Source: an uncultured Litoreibacter sp.
GTDB taxonomy: Bacteria; Pseudomonadota; Alphaproteobacteria; Rhodobacterales; Rhodobacteraceae
Length of the DNA stretch: 64,000 bases
Direction of reading: 5' to 3'
Assembly: GCA_938030665.1 (NCBI GenBank)
Contig: CALHHY010000015.1
Coordinates: 35,892 to 99,891 of the forward strand
Positions 8,795-16,884 of this stretch are shown in pieces. A program made the position numbers and the translations under genes. Positions within the stretch are counted from its first letter, which is position 1; each line of letters opens with the position of its first letter. A model generated the notes under the pieces. The model saw only the letters and a list, made by a program, of their open reading frames with translations, did not search any database and was not told where the DNA came from.

Positions 8795-10212
8795 TGGACC
8801 CTCCCGTTGAAGCTGGCATTGCGATAGGCGCGCGCGCCGTTTTCGACATCCTCCACCCAGAAGCGCAGGTCGGTGGCATCTATGCTGGCTGCCCGGTCAT
8901 GGGGGCGAGCGGTCACGTAGACCCGCTGCATGGTGGAGCTGTCAGCAGGCACCGTGATGATGTTGCGATCCGAGCCCTCAAGCCCGATGCGCAGCAACGC
9001 GTCAGAGCTGAGCGACAGGCGAAACTGCCGCGCATCGCCCAGCTTGTTGCGCAAACGGACCGTGTAGCTGTTGCGCACCGACCCGTCAGACAGGGTAATG
9101 AAGGTCGGGTTGCGCACGGCCTCCACCGTCAGATCAATGTCGGAGCGGATGAAAAGCGCAAAGACCAGCCCGGCACCGATCAACGACCAAAGCGCGGTAT
9201 AAAGCATGGTGCGGGGGCGCAGGATATGGGTCCAGAGGGGCTTCGGAGCCTCGCCCGCCCGCTCCTGCGGCTCGTCCGACAATGCGAGGTAGTCGATCAA
9301 CCCGCGCGGCCTACCGATCCGGTCCATCACCTCGTCGCAGGCATCGATACACAGCGCGCAGGTGATGCATTCCATCTGCTGGCCCTCGCGTATGTCGATC
9401 CCCATTGGGCAGACATTAACGCAGGCCATGCAGTCGATGCAGTCGCCGGCCCCTTGCGTGCGTTTCTTGCCGCGCGGCTCCCCCCGCCAGTCGCGGTAGC
9501 CCACGGTCAGCGTGTCATCATCCATCATCGCGCCCTGGATGCGCGGCCAGGGGCACATGTAGATGCAGACCTGTTCGCGCATGAAGCCGCCGAAAAGGAA
9601 GGTTGTCGCGGTCAGGATCGCGATGGTCACATAGGCCACCGGATGCGCGTCAAAGCGGGCCAGGTCGCGCGCCAGCGTGGGCGCGTCGGTAAAGTAGAAC
9701 ACCCATGCGCCGCCGGTTGCGACCGCGATCAGCAGCCAGACGCTCCATTTCGTCAACCGCAGCCGCCATTTGCGCGCGTCCCATCGGGCGTTCCACAACC
9801 GGACGCGGGCGTTGCGGTCGCCTTCGATCCAGCGTTCCACCAAGCTGAAAAGGTCGGTCCAGACGGTCTGCGGGCAGGTATAGCCGCACCAGACCCGGCC
9901 AAGCGCCGAGGTGAATAGAAAAAGGCCGAGCCCCGCCATGATGAGCAAACCCGCGACGAAGTAGAATTCGTGCGGCCATATCTCGATCCAGAAGAAGTAG
10001 AAGCGGCGACCGGCCAGATCGACCAGGACAGCCTGATCAGGGAGGGACGGCCCCCGGTCCCAACGGATCCAGGGGGTAAGATAGTAGATGCCCAGAGTGA
10101 TCGCCATGATCCACCACTTAAGGCGGCGGAAAAATCCCGAAACCCGGCGCGGGAAAATCGGCTCCTGCGGGGCATAGAGGGAGGGGGGAGTATCGGTGCC
10201 TGTCATTGCCAT
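8791..10212 (-). CDS. ccoG: cbb3 assembly ferredoxin-like protein CcoG (FixG/RdxA)
   Basis: A 473-residue polytopic protein with two [4Fe-4S] motifs: CIDCMACVNVCPMGIDIREG and CITCALCIDACDEVM. It also has the GRVWCGYTCPQTVWTD motif of the family after the first helices and a C-terminal immunoglobulin-like periplasmic domain. CcoG is implicated in reducing copper during cbb3 maturation. It heads the ccoGHIS operon, has its own FNR box centred about 57 bases upstream, and is separated by a terminator from the membrane protein gene that precedes it. The start at 10212 is the first of two in-frame ATGs (the other is at 10206); either could be used. Confidence 0.93.
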   Translation of the reverse strand: MAMTGTDTPPSLYAPQEPIFPRRVSGFFRRLKWWIMAITLGIYYLTPWIRWDRGPSLPDQAVLVDLAGRRFYFFWIEIWPHEFYFVAGLLIMAGLGLFLFTSALGRVWCGYTCPQTVWTDLFSLVERWIEGDRNARVRLWNARWDARKWRLRLTKWSVWLLIAVATGGAWVFYFTDAPTLARDLARFDAHPVAYVTIAILTATTFLFGGFMREQVCIYMCPWPRIQGAMMDDDTLTVGYRDWRGEPRGKKRTQGAGDCIDCMACVNVCPMGIDIREGQQMECITCALCIDACDEVMDRIGRPRGLIDYLALSDEPQERAGEAPKPLWTHILRPRTMLYTALWSLIGAGLVFALFIRSDIDLTVEAVRNPTFITLSDGSVRNSYTVRLRNKLGDARQFRLSLSSDALLRIGLEGSDRNIITVPADSSTMQRVYVTARPHDRAASIDATDLRFWVEDVENGARAYRNASFNGRVQ

Positions 10213-10262
10213 TCCAAACCTGTTCGCAGGCTCGGTTTAGCTCAGGCAATGCCGCCTCGACC

Positions 10263-10276
10263 TTGACATGGATCAA
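10263..10276 (-). promoter_or_regulatory. FNR/FnrL box ahead of ccoGHIS
   Basis: TTGAC-N4-ATCAA matches the FNR consensus TTGAT-N4-ATCAA in nine of ten fixed positions. It is centred about 57 bases before the ccoG start. With the usual -41.5 placement this would put the transcript start about 16 bases before the ATG, so activation under low oxygen by the fnrL product in this window is likely. Confidence 0.75.
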
Positions 10277-10319
10277 ACAAAGGAAAGGCGCTGCCAGAAC
10301 TGAAAACCCGGCAACGCCT
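10277..10319 (-). terminator. Terminator between the membrane protein gene and ccoG
   Basis: On the minus strand AGGCGTTGCC (10319-10310) pairs with GGCAGCGCCT (10295-10286) with one wobble position, followed by TTTCCTTTG. It directly abuts the FNR box of ccoG, so ccoG has an independent transcript. A weaker GC hairpin lies at about 10327-10345. Confidence 0.6.
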
Positions 10320-10363
10320 GCAGAACCCGCCGGTCTCAGGCGGGCACCAAAAGGGTCGGTTGG

Positions 10364-10831
10364 CTACGCCGTCCCCGATTGCATCCCGGCCTGACCGGCA
10401 GCAGCATTACTGCCGCCAAGCGACAGGAACGTGTCATGCTTGCGCATCAGGAACAGGGCCAACGACGCGCCAAAGACCGGAAAAGACGCCGCGAACAGGA
10501 TGTTGCCGCCACCTGCCACCGCCGGCAGGATCGTGGGCAGTGACACCAGCAGCGTGGCCGCGTTCATCAACAGCACCCCGCCAGTGGTAATCAGCTTTGC
10601 CGCGCCCGCAACGAATGCCAGCAGGAACAACAGCTGCGCGATGCCCGCTACCAGCACCAACGATTCGCCCAGGCTGACCCCGTAGAAATTACCAAAAATG
10701 CCCGCGCCGTTCTCGGACGCCCCGTAGGAGGCGGGCGTGGTCACCTTCAGCAGGGCCCACATCGCCATGAAGATGAAAAGCGTGACGCGGGTCGCAAACA
10801 GACCCAGCGAGATTGAATTAGCGTTAGACAT
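10364..10831 (-). CDS. Four-helix membrane protein of unknown function inside the cco locus
   Basis: A 155-residue hydrophobic protein with four predicted membrane helices (roughly residues 8-28, 45-66, 73-100, 108-130) and short polar ends; the layout resembles small DoxX/DUF-type proteins, but no diagnostic motif is seen. It lies between ccoP and ccoG, 281 bases from ccoP, with its own terminator and a good ribosome-binding site (AAGGTGAT before ATG at 10831). A longer reading to 10900 has no support. The position suggests a link to oxidase assembly or to low-oxygen growth, but nothing in the sequence proves it. Confidence 0.7.
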   Translation of the reverse strand: MSNANSISLGLFATRVTLFIFMAMWALLKVTTPASYGASENGAGIFGNFYGVSLGESLVLVAGIAQLLFLLAFVAGAAKLITTGGVLLMNAATLLVSLPTILPAVAGGGNILFAASFPVFGASLALFLMRKHDTFLSLGGSNAAAGQAGMQSGTA

Positions 10832-11012
10832 GAGGATCACCTTTTTGCCGGTATCTGGTAGGCCGGCCTGCGGAAACAATGCGGGCCGATTGCGGTGCAA
10901 TTAGTCGATTGAGGGGGCAAGTCATCCCTGTTCCGCCAAACTCCGCGGCTTCTGACCAAAATGTGAGCCGCCGTGATTGTGCCACGCCGTTTTCGAGTGC
11001 GCCAAACATGCA

Positions 11013-11087
11013 GAACCCCGACCCAAGGGAATGTGCGAACAGGTCCCTGGGCCGGGGTTCCCGCGCGGGGCTACCCCCCCGCGCGCT
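11013..11087. repeat. Two strong inverted repeats between ccoP and the next gene
   Basis: An 18-base arm at 11013-11030 (GAACCCCGACCCAAGGGA) faces a 17-base arm at 11044-11060 (TCCCTGGGCCGGGGTTC) with a 13-base loop. Directly beside it lies a GC stem, CCGCGCGGGG (11061-11070) with CCCCCGCGCG (about 11076-11085). Neither has a good T-run on the minus strand. They may end or protect the 3' end of the ccoNOQP mRNA. The remainder of 10832-11112 shows no gene. Confidence 0.6.
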
Positions 11088-11112
11088 TCCCCTCTGGAGG
11101 AAGGAAAGCCGG

Positions 11113-11976
11113 CTATTCGCCCCCTCCCAATCCGTGGACATAGGCGGCAACGGCATTCACATCAGACGGGCTGAGCCTTTGGCCCCAGGCGGGCATCACC
11201 CCGAACCGGGCATTGGTGATCGTCGCGGTAAGCGCGGTCGTATCGCCGCCATAAAGCCAGATCGCATCGGTCAGGTTCGGCGCGCCCTGGCTGCGGTCCC
11301 CCTGACCCTGTTCGCCGTGGCAGGCGGTGCATTGCTCCTCAAAGAGGGCAGCCCCGTCTTGCGCCAGCGTGGTGTCATGGTCTGCGCCCGAGATTTGCAG
11401 CACGTATTGCACGGTGGCGGCGATCTCTTCCTCCTCCAGCAAGTCGCCAAAGGCCGGCATTTGGGAGTAATGCGCGTCATCATCGGTCTCGTTGCGGATG
11501 CCGTGTTTGACTGTGTAAGCGATCTCAGCAAGGGCGCCGCCCCAAAGCCAGTCGTCATCCAGCAGGTTAGGGTAGCCCACAGCGCCCGCAGCGCCCGAGC
11601 CGTGGCATTGCGAACAATGGCTGCGAAACACCGCCGCACCATTGGCCACGGCAAAGCGATGCAGGTCAGGGTTGTCGGCAAGGGAGGCAAGTTCCACCTT
11701 CGCCAGCGCACTGGTCAGGCCCGCATTCTGCTGCGCATAGCGATCAATATCTGCGGCAACCTCTGCGCGGGTCGCAAAGCCCAGCAGCCCGGCAGTGGCC
11801 CCATTGATCAAAGGCCAGGCAGGGAAGGCGATGGTGTAGCCCACCCCCCAGATGATGGTCAGGTAGAAGCACCACAGCCACCAGCGCGGCAAGGGGTTGT
11901 TCAGCTCCCTTATGCCGTCCCATTCATGGCCGGTGGTGTCTACGCCGGTGGGTTCGTCAATCTCGTGCTGGCTCAT
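11113..11976 (-). CDS. ccoP: cbb3 oxidase diheme cytochrome c subunit CcoP
   Basis: A 287-residue subunit with an N-terminal domain that contains one membrane helix (WWLWCFYLTIIWGVGYTIAF), and two c-heme sites, CSQCH (about residue 121) and CTACH (about 216), each followed by a downstream methionine-containing ligand region (YSQMPAFGD; FGVMPAWGQ). It brings electrons to CcoO/CcoN. The ATGA overlap with ccoQ fixes the start. It ends the ccoNOQP unit and is followed by large inverted repeats. Confidence 0.95.
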   Translation of the reverse strand: MSQHEIDEPTGVDTTGHEWDGIRELNNPLPRWWLWCFYLTIIWGVGYTIAFPAWPLINGATAGLLGFATRAEVAADIDRYAQQNAGLTSALAKVELASLADNPDLHRFAVANGAAVFRSHCSQCHGSGAAGAVGYPNLLDDDWLWGGALAEIAYTVKHGIRNETDDDAHYSQMPAFGDLLEEEEIAATVQYVLQISGADHDTTLAQDGAALFEEQCTACHGEQGQGDRSQGAPNLTDAIWLYGGDTTALTATITNARFGVMPAWGQRLSPSDVNAVAAYVHGLGGGE

Positions 11977-12230
11977 GCTGACGGCTCCTTTTCGAAGATA
12001 AGTGCCTTGCAGGCGCAGGACGCGCAGTCTTGGGTGCAGGCGGGCGGTGCGTCAGACCCGCGGTCGTCAGGAGCCGGTGTATCATTGCGAAACGGGATAT
12101 TGGCCGTGTCGCGATGCAGGTCCCGGCTGCCGGGGCGGAAGGCCCAGACGATGGTGCCCAGAAAGAAGATCGTCATCAACAGCAGCACCCAACTGTCTGC
12201 CAGCTCGCGCAGGAACGAATAGGTTTCCAT
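11973..12230 (-). CDS. ccoQ: cbb3 oxidase subunit CcoQ with a cysteine-rich tail
   Basis: An 85-residue protein with one N-terminal membrane helix (WVLLLMTIFFLGTIVWAFRP) followed by the usual acidic linker. Unusually the C-terminus carries four clustered cysteines spaced C-x3-C-x2-C-x-C in ACTQDCASCACK before the last ten residues. Typical CcoQ proteins are about 50-65 residues and lack this. An excellent ribosome-binding site (AAAGGAGGG) precedes ATG at 12230; longer readings upstream overlap ccoO and are not plausible. It is 13 bases from ccoO and overlaps ccoP by four. Confidence 0.88.
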   Translation of the reverse strand: METYSFLRELADSWVLLLMTIFFLGTIVWAFRPGSRDLHRDTANIPFRNDTPAPDDRGSDAPPACTQDCASCACKALIFEKEPSA

Positions 12231-12243
12231 GGTCAGCCCTCCT

Positions 12244-12969
12244 TTAACGGCTTGCATCCGGGGTGAAGGTGGAGAAATCAACGAGCGTGCCGAGCATCTG
12301 CAGATAGGCCACCAGCGCGTCCATCTCGGTGATGCCGGGTTCCCCGTCGAAGTTGGAGACGACCGCGCCGGGGTAGCGTTCCACCAACGCGTCCCAATCC
12401 GCGTCCGGGTCGGCCTGCACCGTGAAATCCGCACGCGCGGCGGCGATCATCTCATCCGTGTAAGGCACGCCCACGAAGCGGTGCGTCTCCATCAGGTCCT
12501 GGACATATTCGCCGTCGATCCGGCTGCGCGCCAGGAAGGCGTATTTCGGCATGATCGATTCCGGCACGACAGATTGCGGGTCCATCAGGTGATCCACATG
12601 CCACTGGTCCGAATAGCGCCCGCCCACCCGCGCCACATCCGGCCCGGTGCGTTTGGAACCCCATTGAAACGGGTGATCATACATCGATTCCGCGGCCAGC
12701 GAATAATGGCCGTATCGCTCCACCTCGTCGCGCATCGGCCGGATCATCTGCGAATGGCAGGTGTAGCACCCCTCCCGGATGTAGATGTCGCGCCCCGTCA
12801 GTTCGAGCGGGGAGTAGGGCCGGACGCCTTCCACCTTCTCGATCGTGTTCTCAAGGTAGAAAAGCGGCGCGATCTCGACGATGCCGCCGACGGTGACCAC
12901 GGTGAATGAGGCGATCAGCAGCAGGGTCGGGCTGCGTTCGAGGATTTCGTGCTTGGTCAGAATGGCCAT
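12244..12969 (-). CDS. ccoO: cbb3 oxidase monoheme cytochrome c subunit CcoO
   Basis: A 241-residue subunit anchored by an N-terminal helix, with the heme c site CYTCH inside [20 protein letters not shown] and the strongly conserved region [21 protein letters not shown] later Met in [11 protein letters not shown] is the axial ligand region. It follows ccoN after 12 bases. Length and order match the family. Confidence 0.96.
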   Translation of the reverse strand: MAILTKHEILERSPTLLLIASFTVVTVGGIVEIAPLFYLENTIEKVEGVRPYSPLELTGRDIYIREGCYTCHSQMIRPMRDEVERYGHYSLAAESMYDHPFQWGSKRTGPDVARVGGRYSDQWHVDHLMDPQSVVPESIMPKYAFLARSRIDGEYVQDLMETHRFVGVPYTDEMIAAARADFTVQADPDADWDALVERYPGAVVSNFDGEPGITEMDALVAYLQMLGTLVDFSTFTPDASR

Positions 12970-12981
12970 GTCAAACGCTCC

Positions 12982-14589
12982 TTACTCTGCCGGGGTTGCC
13001 GCTTGGGGCAGGCGAGTGGTCACCCGTTCGCCGCCCCGGATGGTCATCCACATGTTCCACACCATGATCAGCCCGCCTGCGAGATAGAGCACCCCGCCCA
13101 AACCACGCACCACATACATCGGGAACTTGGCGGAGACCGTGTCAGCGAAGGAGTTGACGAGGAAGCCCTGCGCATCAACCTCGCGCCACATCAGCCCCTC
13201 CATGATGCCGGTCACCCACATTGACGCCGCGTAGAGCACGATGCCGATGGTAGCCAACCAGAAGTGCCAGTTGATGGCGCTCATCGAATACATCTGCGCC
13301 CGGCCCCACAGCTTTGGCGTCAGGAAGTAAAGCGCGCCAAAAGTGATCATCCCGTTCCAGCCCAAAGCCCCGGAATGCACGTGGCCGATGGTCCAGTCTG
13401 TATAATGGCTGAGCGAGTTGACGGCCCGGATGGACATCATCGGACCCTCAAAGGTCGACATTCCGTAGAAGGCGAGGCTGACGACCATCATGCGGATGAT
13501 CGGGTCGGAGCGCAGCTTGTCCCACGCGCCCTGCAGCGTCATCAGCCCGTTGATCATGCCGCCCCAGCTAGGCATCCACAGGATGATCGAGAACACCATG
13601 CCAAGCGTCGACGCCCAATCCGGCAGCGCGGTGTAGTGCAAATGGTGCGGCCCCGCCCAGATGTACAGGAAGGTCAGCGCCCAGAAGTGGATGATCGACA
13701 GCTTGTAGGAATAGACCGGGCGGCCCGCCTGCTTTGGCACAAAGTAATACATCATCCCCAGAAAGCCCGAGGTCAGAAAGAACCCCACCGCATTATGGCC
13801 GTACCACCATTGCGTCATGGCATCCTGCACGCCGGCAAAAAGCTGCACCGATTTGGACCCCCAGATCGACACCGGGATCGAGATGTTATTGACCACATGC
13901 AGCATGGCCACGGTGACGATGAACGACAGCAGGAACCAGTTGGCCACGTAGATATGCCGCTCCTTCCGGGTGAAGAGCGTCCCCATATAGACGGCAAGGA
14001 ATGACAACCACACGACGGTCAGCCACAGGTCGACATACCATTCGGGCTCCGCATATTCCTTGGATTGCGTGGCCCCCAGCACATATCCGGTGGCGGCCAG
14101 CACGATGAACAGGTTGTAGCCCCAGAAGACAAACCAGGCGAGGTTGCCGCCCCATAGCCGCGCCCCGCAGGTGCGCTGCACGATATAGAATGACGACATG
14201 ATCAGCGCGTTGCCCCCGAAGGCAAAGATCACCGCCGAGGTATGCAAGGGCCGCAGCCGCCCGAAATTGGCAAAGGGCTGCGCCCAGTCCAGATTAAGCG
14301 CCGGGAAAGCCAGCTGGAACGCGATGACCACGCCCACCAGAAACCCCACAACGCCCCAGAACCCGGTGGCGATGACGCCCGCGCGCACCACCCCGTCCAT
14401 ATAGCCGCTGGTGTCTGTCACAGGTGCCGGCTCGTCCGTGTGGCGCAGCACCCACAGGAACAACCCGCCCGACACCGCCATGATGATGATCGCATGCACC
14501 TGATAGGCCAGGTCCCGGCCCCAATTCGCCGCCAGTGCGGCGAACAGGAAGACCAGCCCCAGCACAATGAGCTTTAGGTAATTCAGCAT
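12982..14589 (-). CDS. ccoN: cbb3 oxidase catalytic subunit CcoN
   Basis: A 535-residue, 12-helix heme-copper oxidase subunit of the C family, which reduces oxygen at the low concentrations used in microaerobic respiration. Visible are histidine ligands in [14 protein letters not shown], in the copper-site helix [12 protein letters not shown], in [15 protein letters not shown], and in the heme ligands of [21 protein letters not shown] ribosome-binding site (GGAAGGGACG) precedes ATG at 14589. It begins the ccoNOQP operon under an FNR box centred about 97 bases upstream. Confidence 0.97.
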   Translation of the reverse strand: MLNYLKLIVLGLVFLFAALAANWGRDLAYQVHAIIIMAVSGGLFLWVLRHTDEPAPVTDTSGYMDGVVRAGVIATGFWGVVGFLVGVVIAFQLAFPALNLDWAQPFANFGRLRPLHTSAVIFAFGGNALIMSSFYIVQRTCGARLWGGNLAWFVFWGYNLFIVLAATGYVLGATQSKEYAEPEWYVDLWLTVVWLSFLAVYMGTLFTRKERHIYVANWFLLSFIVTVAMLHVVNNISIPVSIWGSKSVQLFAGVQDAMTQWWYGHNAVGFFLTSGFLGMMYYFVPKQAGRPVYSYKLSIIHFWALTFLYIWAGPHHLHYTALPDWASTLGMVFSIILWMPSWGGMINGLMTLQGAWDKLRSDPIIRMMVVSLAFYGMSTFEGPMMSIRAVNSLSHYTDWTIGHVHSGALGWNGMITFGALYFLTPKLWGRAQMYSMSAINWHFWLATIGIVLYAASMWVTGIMEGLMWREVDAQGFLVNSFADTVSAKFPMYVVRGLGGVLYLAGGLIMVWNMWMTIRGGERVTTRLPQAATPAE

Positions 14590-14679
14590 CCTTTACGTCC
14601 CTTCCATTCCAACGCGTGCCAGGGGCTCCGCGTGACCTGTTCGTGAGGGTGGTTGTGGCGCAGCGCGCGGCCCCGCGCT

Positions 14680-14693
14680 TTGATCTGTGTCAA
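14680..14693 (-). promoter_or_regulatory. FNR/FnrL box ahead of ccoNOQP
   Basis: TTGAT-CTGT-GTCAA fits the FNR consensus with one change. It is centred 97 bases before the ccoN start, which leaves a leader of about 56 bases if FnrL sits at -41.5. Confidence 0.75.
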
Positions 14694-14724
14694 GAAGCGG
14701 GGGCACGGCGTTTTCCGCGGGCAA

Positions 14725-14738
14725 TTGAGCCAGATCAA
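14725..14738 (+). promoter_or_regulatory. FNR/FnrL box ahead of uspA
   Basis: TTGAG-CCAG-ATCAA fits the FNR consensus with one change. It is centred about 63 bases before the uspA start. It lies 45 bases from the ccoN box, so the two divergent promoters are likely controlled separately by the same regulator. Confidence 0.75.
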
Positions 14739-14794
14739 AGCGGGGCCGAGCCGGTCGTGCCACCGTCAGACCATCTCAACCGGAGGACCCAGAC

Positions 14795-15634
14795 ATGACC
14801 TATCGCAGCATCGCGACGATCCTGAACGACCCGCTGACCGCAACAGATATGCTCGCATTCGCCATTCAGGCCGCGCGCCAATGGGGGGCGCATCTGCATG
14901 TGCTGTGCACCGGCATCGACAGCACCGACCCCGGCTTCTACTACGCCGGCGCGCAGGCCATTGCCGTCCAGCAAAATCTGGAGGTGGCACAAGGGGACGC
15001 GCAGGCATTGGAGGGGATCGCGCAGGACGTCCTAAGGAACGAGGACATCTTGTGGGACCTTGAGGCGGTCACCCTGATGGCCGGCGGCATCGGGCCATTT
15101 CTGACCGATCACATGCGTTTCTTTGACCTCGCGATCCTGCCTTTACCCTACGGGGAGGGGCGCAGCTTCGTCGACGTGTCGGGGTTCGAGGCTTGCCTGT
15201 TCGGCGCTGACATTCCCGTTCTGGTGGCGCCTGCGGGCGCGCAGATGGGCCGCGGTTTGAGCCGGATGATGATCGCTTGGGATGACGGGGCGGAAGCGCT
15301 GGCCGCCGCGAAGGCCGCCCGACCTCTGGCCAGCGCCGCGCGGCTTTGCGAGATTTGCATCATCAACCCCGACCGGCACGGGCCGGACCGTTCCGACCCC
15401 GGCGGGCGGCTGGCGCAGCTGCTGTCACGCGAGGGCGCGCATGTCGAAGTTACCGTGATGGCCCGCAACCAAGACGCGATTGCGGCGCAATTGCTGCAGC
15501 GCGCGGGCGAGACGGGGGCCGATTTGCTGGTCATGGGGGCCTACGGCCATTCCCGGCTGCGTGAGGCCGTTATGGGGGGCGTCACCAGATCGGTGCTGCG
15601 CGACGCCTCGCTGCCCGTCCTGATGGCGCGGTGA
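14795..15634 (+). CDS. Universal stress protein with two Usp domains
   Basis: A 279-residue cytoplasmic protein made of two UspA folds. The second ends with the ATP-binding signature in LLVMGAYGHSRLREAVMGG followed by TRSVLRDASLPVLM. GGAGGA lies 8 bases before the ATG. It is divergent from ccoN and carries its own FNR box, so it is expected to rise under low oxygen. Usp proteins in such places are thought to aid survival under oxygen or energy stress; no enzymatic role can be read here. Confidence 0.9.
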   Translation: MTYRSIATILNDPLTATDMLAFAIQAARQWGAHLHVLCTGIDSTDPGFYYAGAQAIAVQQNLEVAQGDAQALEGIAQDVLRNEDILWDLEAVTLMAGGIGPFLTDHMRFFDLAILPLPYGEGRSFVDVSGFEACLFGADIPVLVAPAGAQMGRGLSRMMIAWDDGAEALAAAKAARPLASAARLCEICIINPDRHGPDRSDPGGRLAQLLSREGAHVEVTVMARNQDAIAAQLLQRAGETGADLLVMGAYGHSRLREAVMGGVTRSVLRDASLPVLMAR

Positions 15635-15645
15635 GCGCCTGCGTA

Positions 15646-16365
15646 TCAGCCGTCGCCGGCCTCCGCTTTCAGCGCGGCAACATCAGGGATGATCACCCCG
15701 CGCTTGCCCTCCAGCCGGATCACGCCATCGGCCTTCAGCTTGGAGAACTGGCGGCTGACCGTTTCCAAGGTCAGCCCCAAGTAGTCCGACATCGCCTCGC
15801 GGGTCAGGGGCAGCGCGATCCGGCTGCCCGCGCCCATTGCCGCAACCCCGGGTGCCACCGTGCGCCGCTCGATCAATAGCAGGAAGCTCGCGATCTTTTC
15901 GCGCGCGGTCTTGCGGCCCAGAAGCACCATCCAGTCGCGTGCGGCGTCCAGCTCGTCCAGCGCCATTTCCAGCATCCGTTGCGCAATATGCGGCGTGTCC
16001 TCGACCAGCTTTTCAAATTCATTCCGGCGAAAACAGCACAGCGTCACATCCGTCACCGCGGTGACGTCGTAAAGCGCCTGATCGCGGCCCGGCCTGCCAA
16101 TAAAATCCGACGGCAGCAGCAGCCCCACGGTCTGCTTGCGCCCATCCTCGGTCAGCCGCTCAATCGTGGCGGTGCCCGAGACGAGCGAGGCCACAAACTC
16201 CATCCGGTCGCCGCTCCACATGATGGGCTGGCCGGCCTCAAAACTGCGATAGTATTTGATCGCCTCCAGCCGCGTCAGCTCATCCGCATCACAGCTGGCG
16301 CAGACCGCCCGGTGTCGGATCGGGCAGCTGCTGCAATTCTCGCTGGCAAGGAACAGGGTTTCCAT
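15646..16365 (-). CDS. fnrL: Oxygen-sensing regulator FnrL
   Basis: A 239-residue Crp/Fnr protein. Cysteines near the N-terminus (NCSSCPIRHRAVCASC) plus one later Cys supply the oxygen-labile [4Fe-4S] cluster. The recognition helix LTLETVSRQFSKLKADG carries the E-x-x-S-R pattern that reads TTGAT half-sites. It probably controls the three boxes found ahead of ccoN, uspA and ccoG. It is convergent with uspA (11 bases) and lies 12 bases after the MarR gene on the same strand, so some fnrL transcript may come from the MarR promoter. Confidence 0.95.
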   Translation of the reverse strand: METLFLASENCSSCPIRHRAVCASCDADELTRLEAIKYYRSFEAGQPIMWSGDRMEFVASLVSGTATIERLTEDGRKQTVGLLLPSDFIGRPGRDQALYDVTAVTDVTLCCFRRNEFEKLVEDTPHIAQRMLEMALDELDAARDWMVLLGRKTAREKIASFLLLIERRTVAPGVAAMGAGSRIALPLTREAMSDYLGLTLETVSRQFSKLKADGVIRLEGKRGVIIPDVAALKAEAGDG

Positions 16366-16377
16366 GCGCTCAGACCA

Positions 16378-16812
16378 TCACAGGCGGGCCATTTTCACAA
16401 GGCATTGGCGCAAAACCTGCCCTTCGGCCGCGGTGAAGCCAGCCATCAGGTCGCGGTCAAACCGGGCCGCCGCCCCGCACAGCTCGTCAAATGCCGCGCG
16501 GCCCGCAGTCGTCAGCTCCAGCGTTTCGTTACGGCGGTCGGCCGCTTGGGTTTCGCGGGTCAGGAAACGCTTTAGCTCCAAGGCTCGCACGGCACGGCTG
16601 ACCTTGGTTTTGTGCAGCCCCGCGCGGTCACAAATCTGTTTGGCGGTGATGCCCCCGAAACGGCCGATATGGAACAGCACCCGCCATTCGGTGCGCAGCA
16701 TGCTGTAGCGGGATTTGTAATACCGCTGGAACTCAAGGCTCGACCGGTCCGCTGCCTGATTAAGCAGATAGGGGAGGAAATGCTGGATATCGAACTCGTC
16801 ATCGCGGGCCAT
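16378..16812 (-). CDS. MarR-family regulator of the homogentisate operon
   Basis: A 144-residue winged-helix protein: dimerisation helices at both ends, and a recognition region ITAKQICDRAGLHKTKVSRA with the wing TRETQAADRRNETLELT. It is divergent from hmgA with 72 bases between the starts, and a palindrome typical of MarR operators sits in that gap. Local repression of hmgA and of itself, relieved by an aromatic acid, is the natural model. The gene also precedes fnrL closely on the same strand. Confidence 0.85.
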   Translation of the reverse strand: MARDDEFDIQHFLPYLLNQAADRSSLEFQRYYKSRYSMLRTEWRVLFHIGRFGGITAKQICDRAGLHKTKVSRAVRALELKRFLTRETQAADRRNETLELTTAGRAAFDELCGAAARFDRDLMAGFTAAEGQVLRQCLVKMARL

Positions 16813-16833
16813 GGCAATCGAAATACCCCTTGT

Positions 16834-16851
16834 TAGTTACAAAAACAACTA
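16834..16851. promoter_or_regulatory. Probable MarR operator between marR and hmgA
   Basis: TAGTT-N8-AACTA forms an 18-base inverted repeat, the usual size and spacing for MarR-family sites. It lies 22 bases from the marR start and 33 bases from the hmgA start, where it could block both promoters. Confidence 0.6.
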
Positions 16852-16884
16852 TTAGCCCGTTCACATCTGGTTGGGAGATATGAG

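Noticed and set aside
8779..9918. A 379-codon plus-strand frame
   Set aside because: Antisense to ccoG, which has unmistakable iron-sulfur motifs.
10321..10350. GC hairpin CCCGCC/GGCGGG as the main terminator of the membrane protein gene
   Set aside because: Only two T residues follow it; the hairpin at 10277-10319 is longer and has a better T-rich tail.
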